Shown: piece by piece, positions 17,141 to 25,529 of the stretch
Position numbering within the stretch: position 1 is the first letter of the stretch
Layout of the letters: each line of letters opens with the position of its first letter
NCBI GenBank assembly: GCA_965263065.1
Contig: CBDHGH010000003.1
Span: forward strand, 930,001-994,000
Direction: 5' to 3'
DNA: 64,000 nt
From: TK10-74A sp965263065
GTDB taxonomy: Bacteria > Chloroflexota > Dehalococcoidia > Bin125
Translations under genes and position numbers: made by a program
The notes under the pieces: model-generated
Told to the model about the DNA's origin: nothing
Seen by the model: the letters and a program-made list of their open reading frames with translations, nothing else
The model's database searches: none

Positions 17141-19156
17141 GCGGCCGCGGCCGACACGTCCGCGATCGACGCCGCGGCGGCCGCCGCCGCGCAGGCCGCC
17201 AGCGCCGCCGAGGCCGCCGCCGCCCTGGCCGCCGAGGCGGCCGAATCGGAGGACGCCGCCAACGCGGCCGCCGCCGCGGAAGCCGCGGCTGCGGCTGCCG
17301 CCCAGGCCGCCGACGCCGCATCCGCGGCCGGTGACGCCGCGGCCGCGGCCGTCGCGGACGCCGCCGCTCAGGCCGCCGCGGCGGCCGCCGCCGGGGAGGC
17401 GTCCGCCGCCGCGGGCCAGGCCGCCGCCACCGCCCAGGAGACCGCGGCCACCGCGGAGGCCGTCGCCGAGGCCGCCGCCGAGACCGCCGCGGCCGCTGTC
17501 ATGGCGGCCGAAGAGGCCGCCGACGCGGCCAGTGAGGCCGCCGACGCGGCCCAGGAGGCCGCCGAGACCGCCGCCATGGCCACGGCGGAGCCCGAGGGCC
17601 CGGCCGCGGGCTCCACCGACCTGAACGCCACGGTGCGAGCCGGTATCGCGCAGGCGGCGGGCGGCACCGACATTGGGGGGCCGGGAGGCGGCAACGGGCC
17701 TCAGACGTGGATGCACTACGACCAATGCATGCAGTATGACCAGTACTCAAGGGAACTGGTGGCGAACATGGGGGCCTTCGAATGGGCCGCGGACGACTAC
17801 ACAGAGGCTGTGTTCAACGTCAAGCCGGGCCAGAGGTTCCATGACGGCGCGCCCGTGACCGCGGCGGACGTCAAGTTCAGCTACGATCGCATTTCCGGCA
17901 TCGCCCCCTACAACCCCGACGGCAAATTCGACGCCCGCGCCACCTACATCACCGCCGCCGTCCAGGGCGAGATCACCGTGGTGGACGAGCGCACCGTGCA
18001 CTTCCCGATGCGAGCGGACGCGTCGGCGTTTGGCTTGATGGGGACGGGCGGGTTGGTGGTACCGAAGCACATCGTCGAGGAGATCGGCGACCAAGCGTAC
18101 AACGTCTTCTCGGTGGCCAGCGGCCCCTTCAAGCTTGTGTCGTACGACCCGGACGATCAGGTGACGAGTGTGCGCTACGAGGACTACCACGTCGAGGCCG
18201 GCTCGACGACCCGCCAGCACAAGCCCTACATCAAGAAGATGCAGCAGATCGTGCGGCCGGAGCCGATCAGCCGCGTGGCCGCGCTGGAGGCCGACGAGAT
18301 CGACTTGGCGATGGCCCTGCCGGTGGACCTGGCGGAGAACTTCCTCGACAGCGATGATTTCAATGTGCTGTACACCGAATGGGCCGACAACTGGCAAATG
18401 TTCTTCAACACGTTGCGCCCGCTGGCCGACGGATCGACGCCGTTCCAGGACCTCCGCGTGCGCCGGGCGATCAACCACGCCGTCAACATCGACGCGATCA
18501 TCGGATCCCTCACCGGCAAGGAGGAACGCAACTATGGGGTTCCGTCAGGCGCGTTCGGCGCCCTGACGGACGAACAGAAGGCGGAGCTGACCTACGAGTA
18601 CAACCCGGACAAGGCGCGCGCCTTGATGGCCGAGGCCGGCTACGCGGACGGCTTCCACACCCCCATGTGGGTCCACAAGGGCACCTACGCCGGCACGGAG
18701 GAGGCCGGGCTGGCGGTCGCGCAGGACCTGGAGAAGATCGGCATCACGTCCGACTTCCAGGCCGATGTCCATGCCGTCTTCCGGCCGCGCTTGGGGTCGA
18801 TTGGCGACGACGGCATCCACGAGGCGCCGGGGATGCACTTCTACTTCGCGAACCACAACCCGGATCCGGCCAGCTTCATCAACGCGGAGGTGTCCGCGGG
18901 CGGCTCGATCGCGATGGGGCAAGTCCCGGACTCCAACATCCAGGAGCTGGTCGACGCGCAGAAGAACGCGTTCGACCCGGCCGAGCGCGCGAAGAGGATC
19001 AACGAACTCGCGGTTGCCGTCTACGAGCAAGCGATATTCCTCTTCCTCATCGAGCCCGTCAGTACGGGCGTCATGCGGAAGAACCTGGAGTGGATCAACT
19101 ACGGCACGCGGCGGGATCACTTCAACTATTGGGGGATCCGCCCGATGGTCACGTAG
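16955..19156 (+). CDS. SBP1: family 5 ABC solute-binding lipoprotein with alanine-rich tether
   Basis: This 733-residue protein is predicted to bind peptides or similar solutes for an ABC importer. The N-terminus has a twin-arginine motif SRRTMLGA (Arg17-Arg18) and lipobox LVGC (Cys39), so it should be folded in the cytoplasm, exported by TAT and lipid-anchored. Residues about 45-210 are almost only Ala with Glu, Asp, Gln and Thr, probably a helical or coiled stalk. The SBP_bac_5 domain follows, with FHDGAPVTAADVKFSYDRI and LRVRRAINHAVN. An AGGAAGGA ribosome-binding site precedes the ATG. No permease or ATPase genes adjoin it. Repeat copy a lies upstream and copy b downstream. Confidence 0.93.
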   Translation: MSDRNYWTSLRQRKISRRTMLGASAKAGVGVAGLALVGCGEDEAPAAVDTSAIDAAAGDAAAAAAADTSAIDAAAAAAAQAASAAEAAAALAAEAAESEDAANAAAAAEAAAAAAAQAADAASAAGDAAAAAVADAAAQAAAAAAAGEASAAAGQAAATAQETAATAEAVAEAAAETAAAAVMAAEEAADAASEAADAAQEAAETAAMATAEPEGPAAGSTDLNATVRAGIAQAAGGTDIGGPGGGNGPQTWMHYDQCMQYDQYSRELVANMGAFEWAADDYTEAVFNVKPGQRFHDGAPVTAADVKFSYDRISGIAPYNPDGKFDARATYITAAVQGEITVVDERTVHFPMRADASAFGLMGTGGLVVPKHIVEEIGDQAYNVFSVASGPFKLVSYDPDDQVTSVRYEDYHVEAGSTTRQHKPYIKKMQQIVRPEPISRVAALEADEIDLAMALPVDLAENFLDSDDFNVLYTEWADNWQMFFNTLRPLADGSTPFQDLRVRRAINHAVNIDAIIGSLTGKEERNYGVPSGAFGALTDEQKAELTYEYNPDKARALMAEAGYADGFHTPMWVHKGTYAGTEEAGLAVAQDLEKIGITSDFQADVHAVFRPRLGSIGDDGIHEAPGMHFYFANHNPDPASFINAEVSAGGSIAMGQVPDSNIQELVDAQKNAFDPAERAKRINELAVAVYEQAIFLFLIEPVSTGVMRKNLEWINYGTRRDHFNYWGIRPMVT

Positions 19157-19160
19157 GCGC

Positions 19161-19222
19161 GACCTCACCCGCTAACCCCCTCTCCAGCTGAAGCGCTGGA
19201 GAGGGGGGACCGGAGGGGCGTG
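19161..19222 (+). repeat. Dispersed palindromic repeat, copy b
   Basis: It starts 5 bp after the SBP1 stop and reads in the same direction. The hairpin arms are CTCTCCAG and CTGGAGAG with loop CTGAAGCG. It is the likely 3'-end structure of the SBP1 transcript. Confidence 0.9.
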
Positions 19223-19271
19223 CCCCCTTCCGATTCCCTCTCACCATGTCGCGTCCGGGTGCGGGGTCTGC

Positions 19272-19416
19272 TAGGATGAACACGCCGGGGACGGGGAGTT
19301 GTGATTCCCCCTGCGGTCTGGGGCGTCGAAACGGCCTAAGGCTTGACCGCACTCCCCGGAGGGAGCATCCCCGACGCGCCCCCGACGCTAGCAGGTGTTC
19401 GGGGGCGCGTCGCGTT
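19272..19416 (+). ncRNA. Candidate structured RNA ending in a strong hairpin
   Basis: No coding sequence fits between SBP1 and moaC here. A -10-like TAGGAT (19272-19277) precedes a run of alternative pairings. CGGGGAG can pair with the nearby TTCCCC or with the more distant ACTCCCCG. GCGGTC pairs with GACCGC across a 26-nt loop, and CTCCC-CGGA-GGGAG forms another hairpin. A perfect 13-bp stem (GACGCGCCCCCGA with its complement) and GCGTTT follow, like a terminator. The terminal hairpin could also end the moaC operon on the other strand. I matched it to no known RNA family. Confidence 0.35.
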
Positions 19417-19431
19417 TCCCGCCGAATCGCC

Positions 19432-19959
19432 CTACTCCAGGCGGATCTCGCCCGAGCGGCCGCCGCTCTTCTCGCGCAGCCGCACGTCCGTGATGCGCAT
19501 GCCGCGATCGACGGCCTTGGCCATGTCGTAGACGGTCAGGGCGGCGACGCTGACGGCCGTCAGCGCCTCCATCTCCACGCCGGTGCGTCCCCGGCAGCGC
19601 ACGCGCGCCCGGATCGCGACCGCCCCGCCGAAGCCGGGCGGCGTCGCGGGGTCGCTCTCCAGCGCGCATTCGACGCCGACGTGGCTCAGCGCCAGCGGAT
19701 GACAGAGCGGGATTAACTCGTGCGTGCGCTTGGCCGCCATGACGCCGGCCAGCTCGGCCGTGGTCAGCAGGTCGCCCTTCTTGAGCGCGTTGTTCGCGAT
19801 CAGCGCCGCGGTTTCGGCCTGCATCAGCACGCGCCCCTCGGCGACGGCGGCGCGCTCGCTGACCTCCTTGTCGCCGACATCGACCATGCGCGCCCGGCCG
19901 GCCGCGTCGACGTGGCTCAGCGAGGGATCGCCCGGCGCGCCGCGCGCGGCCTCAGCCAC
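19432..19959 (-). CDS. moaC: Cyclic pyranopterin monophosphate synthase MoaC
   Basis: MoaC converts the MoaA product to cyclic pyranopterin monophosphate, the second part of the first step of molybdenum cofactor synthesis. The 175-residue protein has MVDVGDKEVSERAAVAEG, KKGDLLTTAELAGVMAAKRT, the active-site HELIPLCHPLALSHV and GVEMEALTAVSVAALTVYDM. The start is GTG at 19959 and overlaps the end of moaA by 8 bp, so translation is coupled. It is the last gene of a minus-strand run fbp-fba-rdgB-moaA-moaC. Confidence 0.97.
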   Translation of the reverse strand: MAEAARGAPGDPSLSHVDAAGRARMVDVGDKEVSERAAVAEGRVLMQAETAALIANNALKKGDLLTTAELAGVMAAKRTHELIPLCHPLALSHVGVECALESDPATPPGFGGAVAIRARVRCRGRTGVEMEALTAVSVAALTVYDMAKAVDRGMRITDVRLREKSGGRSGEIRLE

Positions 19960-20983
19960 CGATGTACGACATCTCGATCTTGCGGCCCGGCTCGGGCAGC
20001 CCGGGCGTGGCGGCCGCGCGCAACTCCGAGTAGCGGTCCTCGCGCGCCGACCAGACCGCCTCCAACTCTCGCCGCGGCGCGTCGGGGTCGTCGCCGCGCA
20101 GCAGGGCGCGCAAGTCCGTGCCGTGGGTCGCGAAGAGGCAGGTGTAGAGCACGCCCTCGGCCGACAGCCGGGCCCGCGTGCAGTCGCCGCAGAAGGGCTG
20201 CGAGACGGACGTGATGACGCCGATCTCGCCGCCGCCGTCGCGGTAGCGCCAGCGCCGCGCGACCTCGCCCCGGTAGGCGGGCTCGACCGGCGCCAGGGGC
20301 AGCGCGGCGTCGATGCGGCGCAGGATCTCCGCGCCCGGCACGACGTCGTCCAGCCGCCAGCCGTTGCTGGCGCCCACGTCCATGTACTCGATGAAGCGCA
20401 GGCTGTGGCCGCTGCCGTGGAAGTGCCGCGCCAGGTCGACGAGCGTGTGGTCGTTGACGCCGCGGCGCACGACGGCGTTGATCTTGATCGGCCCCAGGCC
20501 GGCCGCGGCCGCCGCCTCGATGCCCGCCAGCACCTGCGCGACGGGCGTCTCGGCGTCGTTCATGGCGCGGAAGACGGCGTCGTCGATGCTGTCCAGGCTG
20601 ACGGTGACGCGGTCCAGCCCCGCCGCCGCCAGGTCCGCCGCCTGCGCCGCCAGCAGCGAGCCGTTGGTCGTCAGCGCGATCTCCAGGCCGGGCAGCGCGC
20701 GCAGCATCGCGACCAGCGCCGGCAGGCCGCTGCGCAGCAACGGCTCGCCGCCCGTCAGGCGCAGCTTGCGCAGCCCGCGGCCGTGCAGGATCGCGACCAC
20801 CTGCGTGATCTCCTCGAAGCTGAGGATCTGGTCGCGGGGCAGGAATTGGAAGTCGGCGCCGAAGACCTCGCGCGGCATGCAGTAGCGGCAGCGGAAGTTG
20901 CAGCGGTCGGTGACCGACACGCGCAGGTCGCGCAGGGGGCGTCCCAGGCGGTCGCGCAGGGGGGCCGGCGTCGCGGGCGTCAT
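19952..20983 (-). CDS. moaA: GTP 3',8-cyclase MoaA (radical SAM)
   Basis: MoaA rearranges GTP into the precursor of cyclic pyranopterin monophosphate using two iron-sulfur clusters. The 343-residue protein has the radical-SAM cluster Cys28, Cys32 and Cys35 (CNFRCRYC), the C-terminal cluster in FCGDCTRARLSAEG with a later Cys, and ends in the Gly-Gly typical of MoaA. LRLTGGEPLLR binds S-adenosylmethionine. It overlaps rdgB upstream by 4 bp and moaC downstream by 8 bp. I saw no molybdenum-cofactor riboswitch upstream. Confidence 0.97.
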   Translation of the reverse strand: MTPATPAPLRDRLGRPLRDLRVSVTDRCNFRCRYCMPREVFGADFQFLPRDQILSFEEITQVVAILHGRGLRKLRLTGGEPLLRSGLPALVAMLRALPGLEIALTTNGSLLAAQAADLAAAGLDRVTVSLDSIDDAVFRAMNDAETPVAQVLAGIEAAAAAGLGPIKINAVVRRGVNDHTLVDLARHFHGSGHSLRFIEYMDVGASNGWRLDDVVPGAEILRRIDAALPLAPVEPAYRGEVARRWRYRDGGGEIGVITSVSQPFCGDCTRARLSAEGVLYTCLFATHGTDLRALLRGDDPDAPRRELEAVWSAREDRYSELRAAATPGLPEPGRKIEMSYIGG

Positions 20984-21672
20984 GGCGCGGCTCCAGCGGG
21001 CCCGTCGCCGGGCAGCGGCCCGGCCAGCGCGTCGAGCGCCCAGGCCAGGTCGCGCAGGGCGCGCCCGCGATGGCTGATCGCGTTCTTCTCGTCCTGGCCC
21101 AGCTCGGCCATGCGCCGCCCGTCCGCCAGCGCGAAGACGGGGTCGTAGCCGAAGCCGTTGGCGCCGCGTTCGTCCATCGCGATCCGTCCCTCCACCGCGC
21201 CCTCGCCGAACCGCACGTTGGGTCCGTACGGGAACGACAGCGCCACGACCGCCCGGAAGCGCGCCCCGCGCTGCGCCGCCGGCACGCCCTCGAGGGTCCG
21301 CAGCAGCTTGGCGCGGTTGTCCCCGTCCGATGCGCTGTTACCAGCATAACGGGCGCTGCGCACTCCGGGGGCGCCGTCGAGCGCATCGACCTCCAGACCG
21401 GAGTCGTCGGCCAGCGCGGGTAGGCCCGAGGCGTTGGCGTAGGCGCGCGCCTTCTTGGCCGCGTTGGCCCGCAGCGTGTCCCCGTCCTCGACGACGTCCA
21501 GGCCCGCGATACCGGCCTCGGCGGGCGTCACGACGTTCCAGCGGGCGGCGTCGAGCAGCGCGCGGAACTCGCGGATCTTGCCGGCGTTGCCCGTCGCGAT
21601 CAGCAGCCGCCGCCGCGCCGGCGGCGCCGCTGCGTCGTCGTGGGGGCCCGCGCCGCCGGCGGAACGCGACAC
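20980..21672 (-). CDS. rdgB: XTP/dITP diphosphatase (RdgB/HAM1 family)
   Basis: This house-cleaning enzyme hydrolyses non-canonical purine triphosphates such as dITP and XTP to the monophosphate. The 230-residue protein has LLIATGNAGKIREF at the N-terminus of the catalytic domain, ALADDSGLEVDALDG, GANGFGYDPVF and the C-terminal KNAISHRGRAL motif. About 20 extra Ala/Pro-rich residues precede the domain, so the real start could be slightly later than the GTG at 21672. It follows fba by 10 bp and overlaps moaA by 4 bp. Confidence 0.95.
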   Translation of the reverse strand: MSRSAGGAGPHDDAAAPPARRRLLIATGNAGKIREFRALLDAARWNVVTPAEAGIAGLDVVEDGDTLRANAAKKARAYANASGLPALADDSGLEVDALDGAPGVRSARYAGNSASDGDNRAKLLRTLEGVPAAQRGARFRAVVALSFPYGPNVRFGEGAVEGRIAMDERGANGFGYDPVFALADGRRMAELGQDEKNAISHRGRALRDLAWALDALAGPLPGDGPAGAAP

Positions 21673-21682
21673 GCCCGCTCGA

Positions 21683-22723
21683 TCAGACGCCGGCCGGCGC
21701 CGTCGCCGGCGCGGGGCGGTAGGCGCCCTGGCGGGCGGCGCTGGTGGCCTGCGCGCGCTCCTGGAAGGCGGCCTGGGCCGCGGCCACGCGCGCGGGGTCG
21801 CCGCCCCAGGCGCGCAGCGGCGTGGTCTGCAGGCCGCGACCGTAGGAGTAGCTGAGCTGCCAGGGCGCGCCCCCCTGGGCCTGCGCCAGCCGGTTGATCG
21901 CGTCCAGGTTGACGGTCGCCTCCTCGTCGCCCTGGCCGCCGGAGAGGAAGACGACGCCGGGCACGGCCGCCGGCACCGTGCGACGGAAGCAGGCCAGCGT
22001 CGCCTCGGCGACGGCGGCCGCGTCGGCCCGCTCGGCCGCCTCCTTGCCCGACAGCACCATATTCGGCTTCAGCAGCATGCCCTCCAGCGAGACGCGCTGC
22101 GCCGCCAGCTCCTCGAAGACGCGGCGCTGCGTCGCCTCGGTGACCTCGAAGCAGCGCTCGATGCTGTGGTCGCCGTCCATCAGCACCTCCGGCTCGACGA
22201 TGGGCACGAGGCCCGCCTCCTGCGACAGCGCCGCGAAGCGCGCCAGCGCATGCGCGTTGACGTCGATGCAGTAGCGTGACGGCAGCCCCGGCCCGATCGC
22301 GATCACGGCGCGCCACTTCGTGAAGCGCGCGCCCAGCTCGCGGTACTCGTTCAAGCGGTCGCGCAGCCCGTCCAGGCCCTCGGTCAGCTTCTCGTCCGGC
22401 GAGCCGGCCAGCGCCTTCGCGCCGGTGTCGACCTTGATGCCGGGCATCACCCCCTGCGACGACAGCACCTCGGCCAGGCGGCGGCCGTCCGACGCCTCCT
22501 GCCGCAGCGTCTCGTCGAACAGGATCACGCCGCTGACGGTCTCGCCGATGCCGGGGCAGGTGAACAGCAGCTCGCGCCAGTCGCGGCGGTTCTCGGGCGT
22601 CGACGGCACGTTGATGCTGGCCAGCCGCTTCTGGATCGTGGGCGTGCTCTCGTCGGCCGCCAGGATGCCCTTGCCGGGCGCGACGAGCGCCCGCGCCGTC
22701 GCCGCCAGTTGGTCCGCGTTCAT
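21683..22723 (-). CDS. Class I fructose-bisphosphate aldolase
   Basis: This is the Schiff-base type aldolase that splits or forms fructose 1,6-bisphosphate. The 346-residue protein has the class I signatures KGILAADESTPTIQKRL, the lysine-containing GARFTKWRAV, LVPIVEPEVLMDGDH and LLKPNMVLSG. The start has GGAGGAGA as ribosome-binding site. The 128-bp gap to fbp contains a TAGCAT-like -10, so it may have its own promoter. Together with fbp it supports gluconeogenesis. Bacterial class I enzymes of this eukaryote-like type are less common than class II. Confidence 0.95.
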   Translation of the reverse strand: MNADQLAATARALVAPGKGILAADESTPTIQKRLASINVPSTPENRRDWRELLFTCPGIGETVSGVILFDETLRQEASDGRRLAEVLSSQGVMPGIKVDTGAKALAGSPDEKLTEGLDGLRDRLNEYRELGARFTKWRAVIAIGPGLPSRYCIDVNAHALARFAALSQEAGLVPIVEPEVLMDGDHSIERCFEVTEATQRRVFEELAAQRVSLEGMLLKPNMVLSGKEAAERADAAAVAEATLACFRRTVPAAVPGVVFLSGGQGDEEATVNLDAINRLAQAQGGAPWQLSYSYGRGLQTTPLRAWGGDPARVAAAQAAFQERAQATSAARQGAYRPAPATAPAGV

Positions 22724-22833
22724 GGTCTCCTCCGGGGCTCGCCCGCCGCGCGGGCGGAATTGATGCTAGCGCGCCGCTGCGTCGTGGACGATGCCTGGGG
22801 AGCGGCTGGGGATTCGATGGTGGACATCTTCCG

Positions 22834-22851
22834 CCGGCGGCCGGCCGCCGG
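22834..22851. other. 18-bp perfect GC palindrome after fbp
   Basis: A perfect palindrome of CCGG and CGG blocks abuts the fbp stop codon. It can form a very stable hairpin and may end or stabilise the fbp transcript before fba. Confidence 0.5.
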
Positions 22852-23841
22852 TCAGCCCCCGGCCAGGGTGCGATCGACCTCGTCGACCAAGCCGGCGTTG
22901 CCCACGATCAGCGGCGTGCGCTGATGCAGCGCCTGCGGCGGCACGTCGAGGATCGACCCGGCGCCGGTGCTGCCGCGTCCCCCGGCCTGCTCCGCGACGA
23001 AGCTCAGGGGGTTGGCCTCGTAGCCCAGGCGCAGCTTGCCGGCCGGGCTCTTGACGTCGCCGGGGTAGAGGAAGATGCCGCCCTTGAGCAGGTTGCGGTG
23101 GAAGTCGGCCACCAGCGAGCCGACGTAGCGCAGCCCGTAGCGCGCGCGCAGCGCCGCCACGGCGTCCTGCATGGGCGCCGTCCAGCGGTCCTGGTTGCCC
23201 TCGTTGACGGAGTAGCAGGACACCGTCGCCGGGATGCGGATGTCCCGATGCGTGAGCCGGAACTCGCCCGACCCCGGGTCCAGCGTGAAGCCGTCGACGC
23301 CGGCCCGCGTCGCGACGACCAGCACGGTGCTGGAGCCGTAGATGGCGTAGCAGGCGGCGATCTGGTCGCGGCCCGGGCGGCGCAGCGTCGCCTCGTCGAC
23401 GGGCGCGTCGTCGAGGCGGCGGTAGATCGCGAAGATCGACCCGATGGTGACGCCCACGTCGATGTTGCTGGAGCCGTCGACGGGGTCGAACAGCGCCAGG
23501 TAGGGGTGATCGGGCGCGTCGCTGACGTGCACCATCGCCTCAAGCTCCTCGCAGGCCAGCCCGGCCACGCGTCCGCAGTCGCGCAGGGCCGCCACGAAGA
23601 TGCGCGTGCCCTCGGCGTCGAGGCGCTGCACCAGCTCGCCCTGCACGTTGGTCTCGCCGGTGTCGCCCAGCACATCGGCCAGCGCCGCCTGCCGCGTGAG
23701 GCGCTCGACCGCGACCGCCCCGCCCGCGATCGCCTCGATCACGACGCCCAAACCGGCCGCCGTCTCGGCGGGCGGCAGCCGCCGGGCCAGGGCGTCGTGC
23801 AACGTGTCTCCCGGCGCCGGCGCCGCGTTCGCTCCTGACAT
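22852..23841 (-). CDS. fbp: Fructose-1,6-bisphosphatase class I
   Basis: This enzyme removes the 1-phosphate of fructose 1,6-bisphosphate, the committed step of gluconeogenesis. The 329-residue protein has the class I metal-site motif DPVDGSSNID, KGGIFLYPGDVKSPAGKLRL and FVAEQAGGRGSTG. I chose the ATG at 23841, which gives the normal length; the longer frame adds a non-conserved arginine-rich stretch. The ribosome-binding site is weak (GGACGGGGCG). It is divergent from folC across a 145-bp gap that holds two copies of a 15-bp repeat. An aldolase gene follows. Confidence 0.96.
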   Translation of the reverse strand: MSGANAAPAPGDTLHDALARRLPPAETAAGLGVVIEAIAGGAVAVERLTRQAALADVLGDTGETNVQGELVQRLDAEGTRIFVAALRDCGRVAGLACEELEAMVHVSDAPDHPYLALFDPVDGSSNIDVGVTIGSIFAIYRRLDDAPVDEATLRRPGRDQIAACYAIYGSSTVLVVATRAGVDGFTLDPGSGEFRLTHRDIRIPATVSCYSVNEGNQDRWTAPMQDAVAALRARYGLRYVGSLVADFHRNLLKGGIFLYPGDVKSPAGKLRLGYEANPLSFVAEQAGGRGSTGAGSILDVPPQALHQRTPLIVGNAGLVDEVDRTLAGG

Positions 23842-23869
23842 TGGTTCGCCCCGTCCCTGTGGCCCATTC

Positions 23870-23899
23870 CCGCGGACTGACTCGCCGCGGACTGACTTG
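23870..23899. repeat. Two 15-bp tandem repeats between fbp and folC
   Basis: The unit CCGCGGACTGACT(C/T)G occurs twice in tandem at 23870-23884 and 23885-23899, in the divergent promoter region. It resembles other 13-15 bp tandem repeats found upstream of start codons in this window. Confidence 0.8.
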
Positions 23900-23986
23900 T
23901 GTGGGCAGCGTCGCGCCAGTCCCGCGAGAAGGTCAAGCGTCCCGTACCATGGCCGGGCCGGCGCGGGCCGCCGGCGCGGGAGCACG

Positions 23987-25384
23987 ATGGACTACGCGGC
24001 CGCCGTCGAGTACATCCTGGGGTTCGCCGACTTCGAGCGCGCCGGCAATCGCCGTGTGCCGGAGGCCTTCGCCCTCGACCGGATCAACGCGCTCATGGAT
24101 CGCCTGGACCGCCCGCAGGACGGCGCCGTCGCGGCCCCGCGCCTGACCGTGCACGTCGCCGGCTCGAAGGGCAAGGGCTCCACGGCGGCGATGATCGAGT
24201 CGATCCTGCGCGCCGCCGGGCAGCGCACCGGGTTCTTCAGCAGCCCCCACGTGCACGACTTCCGCGAGCGCATCCGGCTCGACGGCGAGCCCATCGCCCC
24301 GCAGCGCTTCGCCGCGCTCGTCGAGCAGATCCGCCCCGTCCTGGAGGCGGAGCTGCACGACGCCCCGGGCCGCCTGAGCACCTTCGAGATCCTGACCGCG
24401 ATGGCCTTCAGCGCCTTCCGCGACGCCGCCGTCGATGCGCAAATCATCGAGGTCGGCCTGGGCGGGCGGCTGGACTGCACGAACGTCATGCGCCGCAAGG
24501 ACGTGGCCGTCGTGACGGCGCTCTCGAAGGAGCACGTGCACGTCCTGGGCGACGACATCCGTAAGATCGCCTGGGAGAAGGCGGGCATCGTGCACGCGGC
24601 CACCAACGCCGTGGTGTTGGGGCCGCAGCGCGACGCCGCGGCGGCGCAGGCGGTGCGCGCGCACGTGGACGACATCCCGGCCCCCCTGGTCGATGTCGCT
24701 GAGCGCTACGCGACGGAGCCCGCCGGGCACGAGGCGGCGGGCCAGTGGTTCCGCCTGTGGCGGCGTCGGCCGGCGGCGGGCGAGCCCGCGGAGACCCTGC
24801 ACCTGCTGTCCCTGCTGGGCCGGCACCAGATCGAGAACGCCGCTACCGCGGTCGCGACGATCGACGAGCTGCGCCGCCAAGGCCTGCCGGTTTCCGACGC
24901 GGCGCTGCACACCGGCCTCGCGACGGTCGTCTGGCCGGCGCGGCTGGAGACGATCGCGCGGGACCCCCAGATCGTGATCGACGGGGCGCACAACGAGGAA
25001 TCGCTGATCCGGGTGCTGGACTCGCTGCCGCACTATTTCACCTACGATCGGCTCATCGTCGTGATCGGCGTCCTGCGCGACAAGGACTTGGCGCCCATGG
25101 CCGAGCGCCTGGCGGCGCAGGCCTCGGCGGTCGTCGTGACGGCGGCGGGCCATCCCCGCAGCCGGCCGGCCCAGGAGATGGCGGAGGTGTTCGCCTCGCG
25201 CATCCCGGAGATCGTCGTCGAGCCGCGCGTCGCGACGGCGGTCGAGACGGCGCGCTCCCTGGCCGGCCCCGGCGATCTGGTCTGTGTGTTGGGCTCTCTC
25301 TTTGTGGCGGCCGAGGCGCGTGCATATATTCAACGGCAGGCGGGCGGGCGGCCGGCGCCGTCGCGCGCCGACCGGGAGCCGTGA
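23987..25384 (+). CDS. folC: Bifunctional folylpolyglutamate / dihydrofolate synthase
   Basis: FolC adds glutamate to folates, and often to dihydropteroate, using ATP. The 465-residue protein has the P-loop HVAGSKGKGSTAAMIESIL near residue 55, the following FSSPHVHDFRERIRLDGE and the C-terminal-domain motif IVIDGAHNEESL. The ATG at 23987 opens directly at the conserved region; upstream sequence is low complexity. It is divergent from fbp, and a short repeat-bearing ORF and fabF follow. Whether it also has dihydrofolate synthase activity cannot be told from sequence. Confidence 0.95.
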   Translation: MDYAAAVEYILGFADFERAGNRRVPEAFALDRINALMDRLDRPQDGAVAAPRLTVHVAGSKGKGSTAAMIESILRAAGQRTGFFSSPHVHDFRERIRLDGEPIAPQRFAALVEQIRPVLEAELHDAPGRLSTFEILTAMAFSAFRDAAVDAQIIEVGLGGRLDCTNVMRRKDVAVVTALSKEHVHVLGDDIRKIAWEKAGIVHAATNAVVLGPQRDAAAAQAVRAHVDDIPAPLVDVAERYATEPAGHEAAGQWFRLWRRRPAAGEPAETLHLLSLLGRHQIENAATAVATIDELRRQGLPVSDAALHTGLATVVWPARLETIARDPQIVIDGAHNEESLIRVLDSLPHYFTYDRLIVVIGVLRDKDLAPMAERLAAQASAVVVTAAGHPRSRPAQEMAEVFASRIPEIVVEPRVATAVETARSLAGPGDLVCVLGSLFVAAEARAYIQRQAGGRPAPSRADREP

Positions 25385-25394
25385 GGTGTCGCCC

Positions 25395-25529
25395 GTGACC
25401 ACGACCCCCGCAGCGGACAACGAGCGGCCGGACAGCGAACGGCCGGACAACCAACGGCCGGACAGCCAACGGCCGGACAGCCAACGGCCGGACAGCCAAC
25501 GGCCGGACAGCCAACGGAGAGTGCGATGA
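25395..25529 (+). CDS. Possible 44-residue leader ORF made of RPDSQ repeats
   Basis: A GTG-started frame of 44 codons ends in TGA at 25527-25529, overlapping the fabF ATG as ATGA. Its central part is six near-identical pentapeptides (RPDSE, RPDNQ, RPDSQ) encoded by a 15-bp tandem repeat. It could couple translation to fabF or simply be repeat DNA that happens to be open. No ribosome-binding site is evident for the GTG. Confidence 0.3.
   Translation: MTTTPAADNERPDSERPDNQRPDSQRPDSQRPDSQRPDSQRRVR
25425..25514. repeat. 15-bp tandem repeat, six copies, just upstream of fabF
   Basis: Six head-to-tail units of CGGCCGGACAGCCAA run from 25425 to 25514. Units 3-6 are identical; unit 1 has GCGAA and unit 2 AACCAA at the end. 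The array stops 11 bp before the fabF ATG, between folC and fabF, where the ribosome-binding region and any promoter would lie. Confidence 0.95.

Noticed and set aside
19272..19416. 6S RNA, SRP RNA or molybdenum-cofactor riboswitch
   Set aside because: I could not find the conserved core sequences of these families, and the element lies downstream of, not upstream of, the moa genes.
25425..25514. CRISPR array
   Set aside because: Units are only 15 bp and directly adjacent with no spacers; no cas genes nearby.
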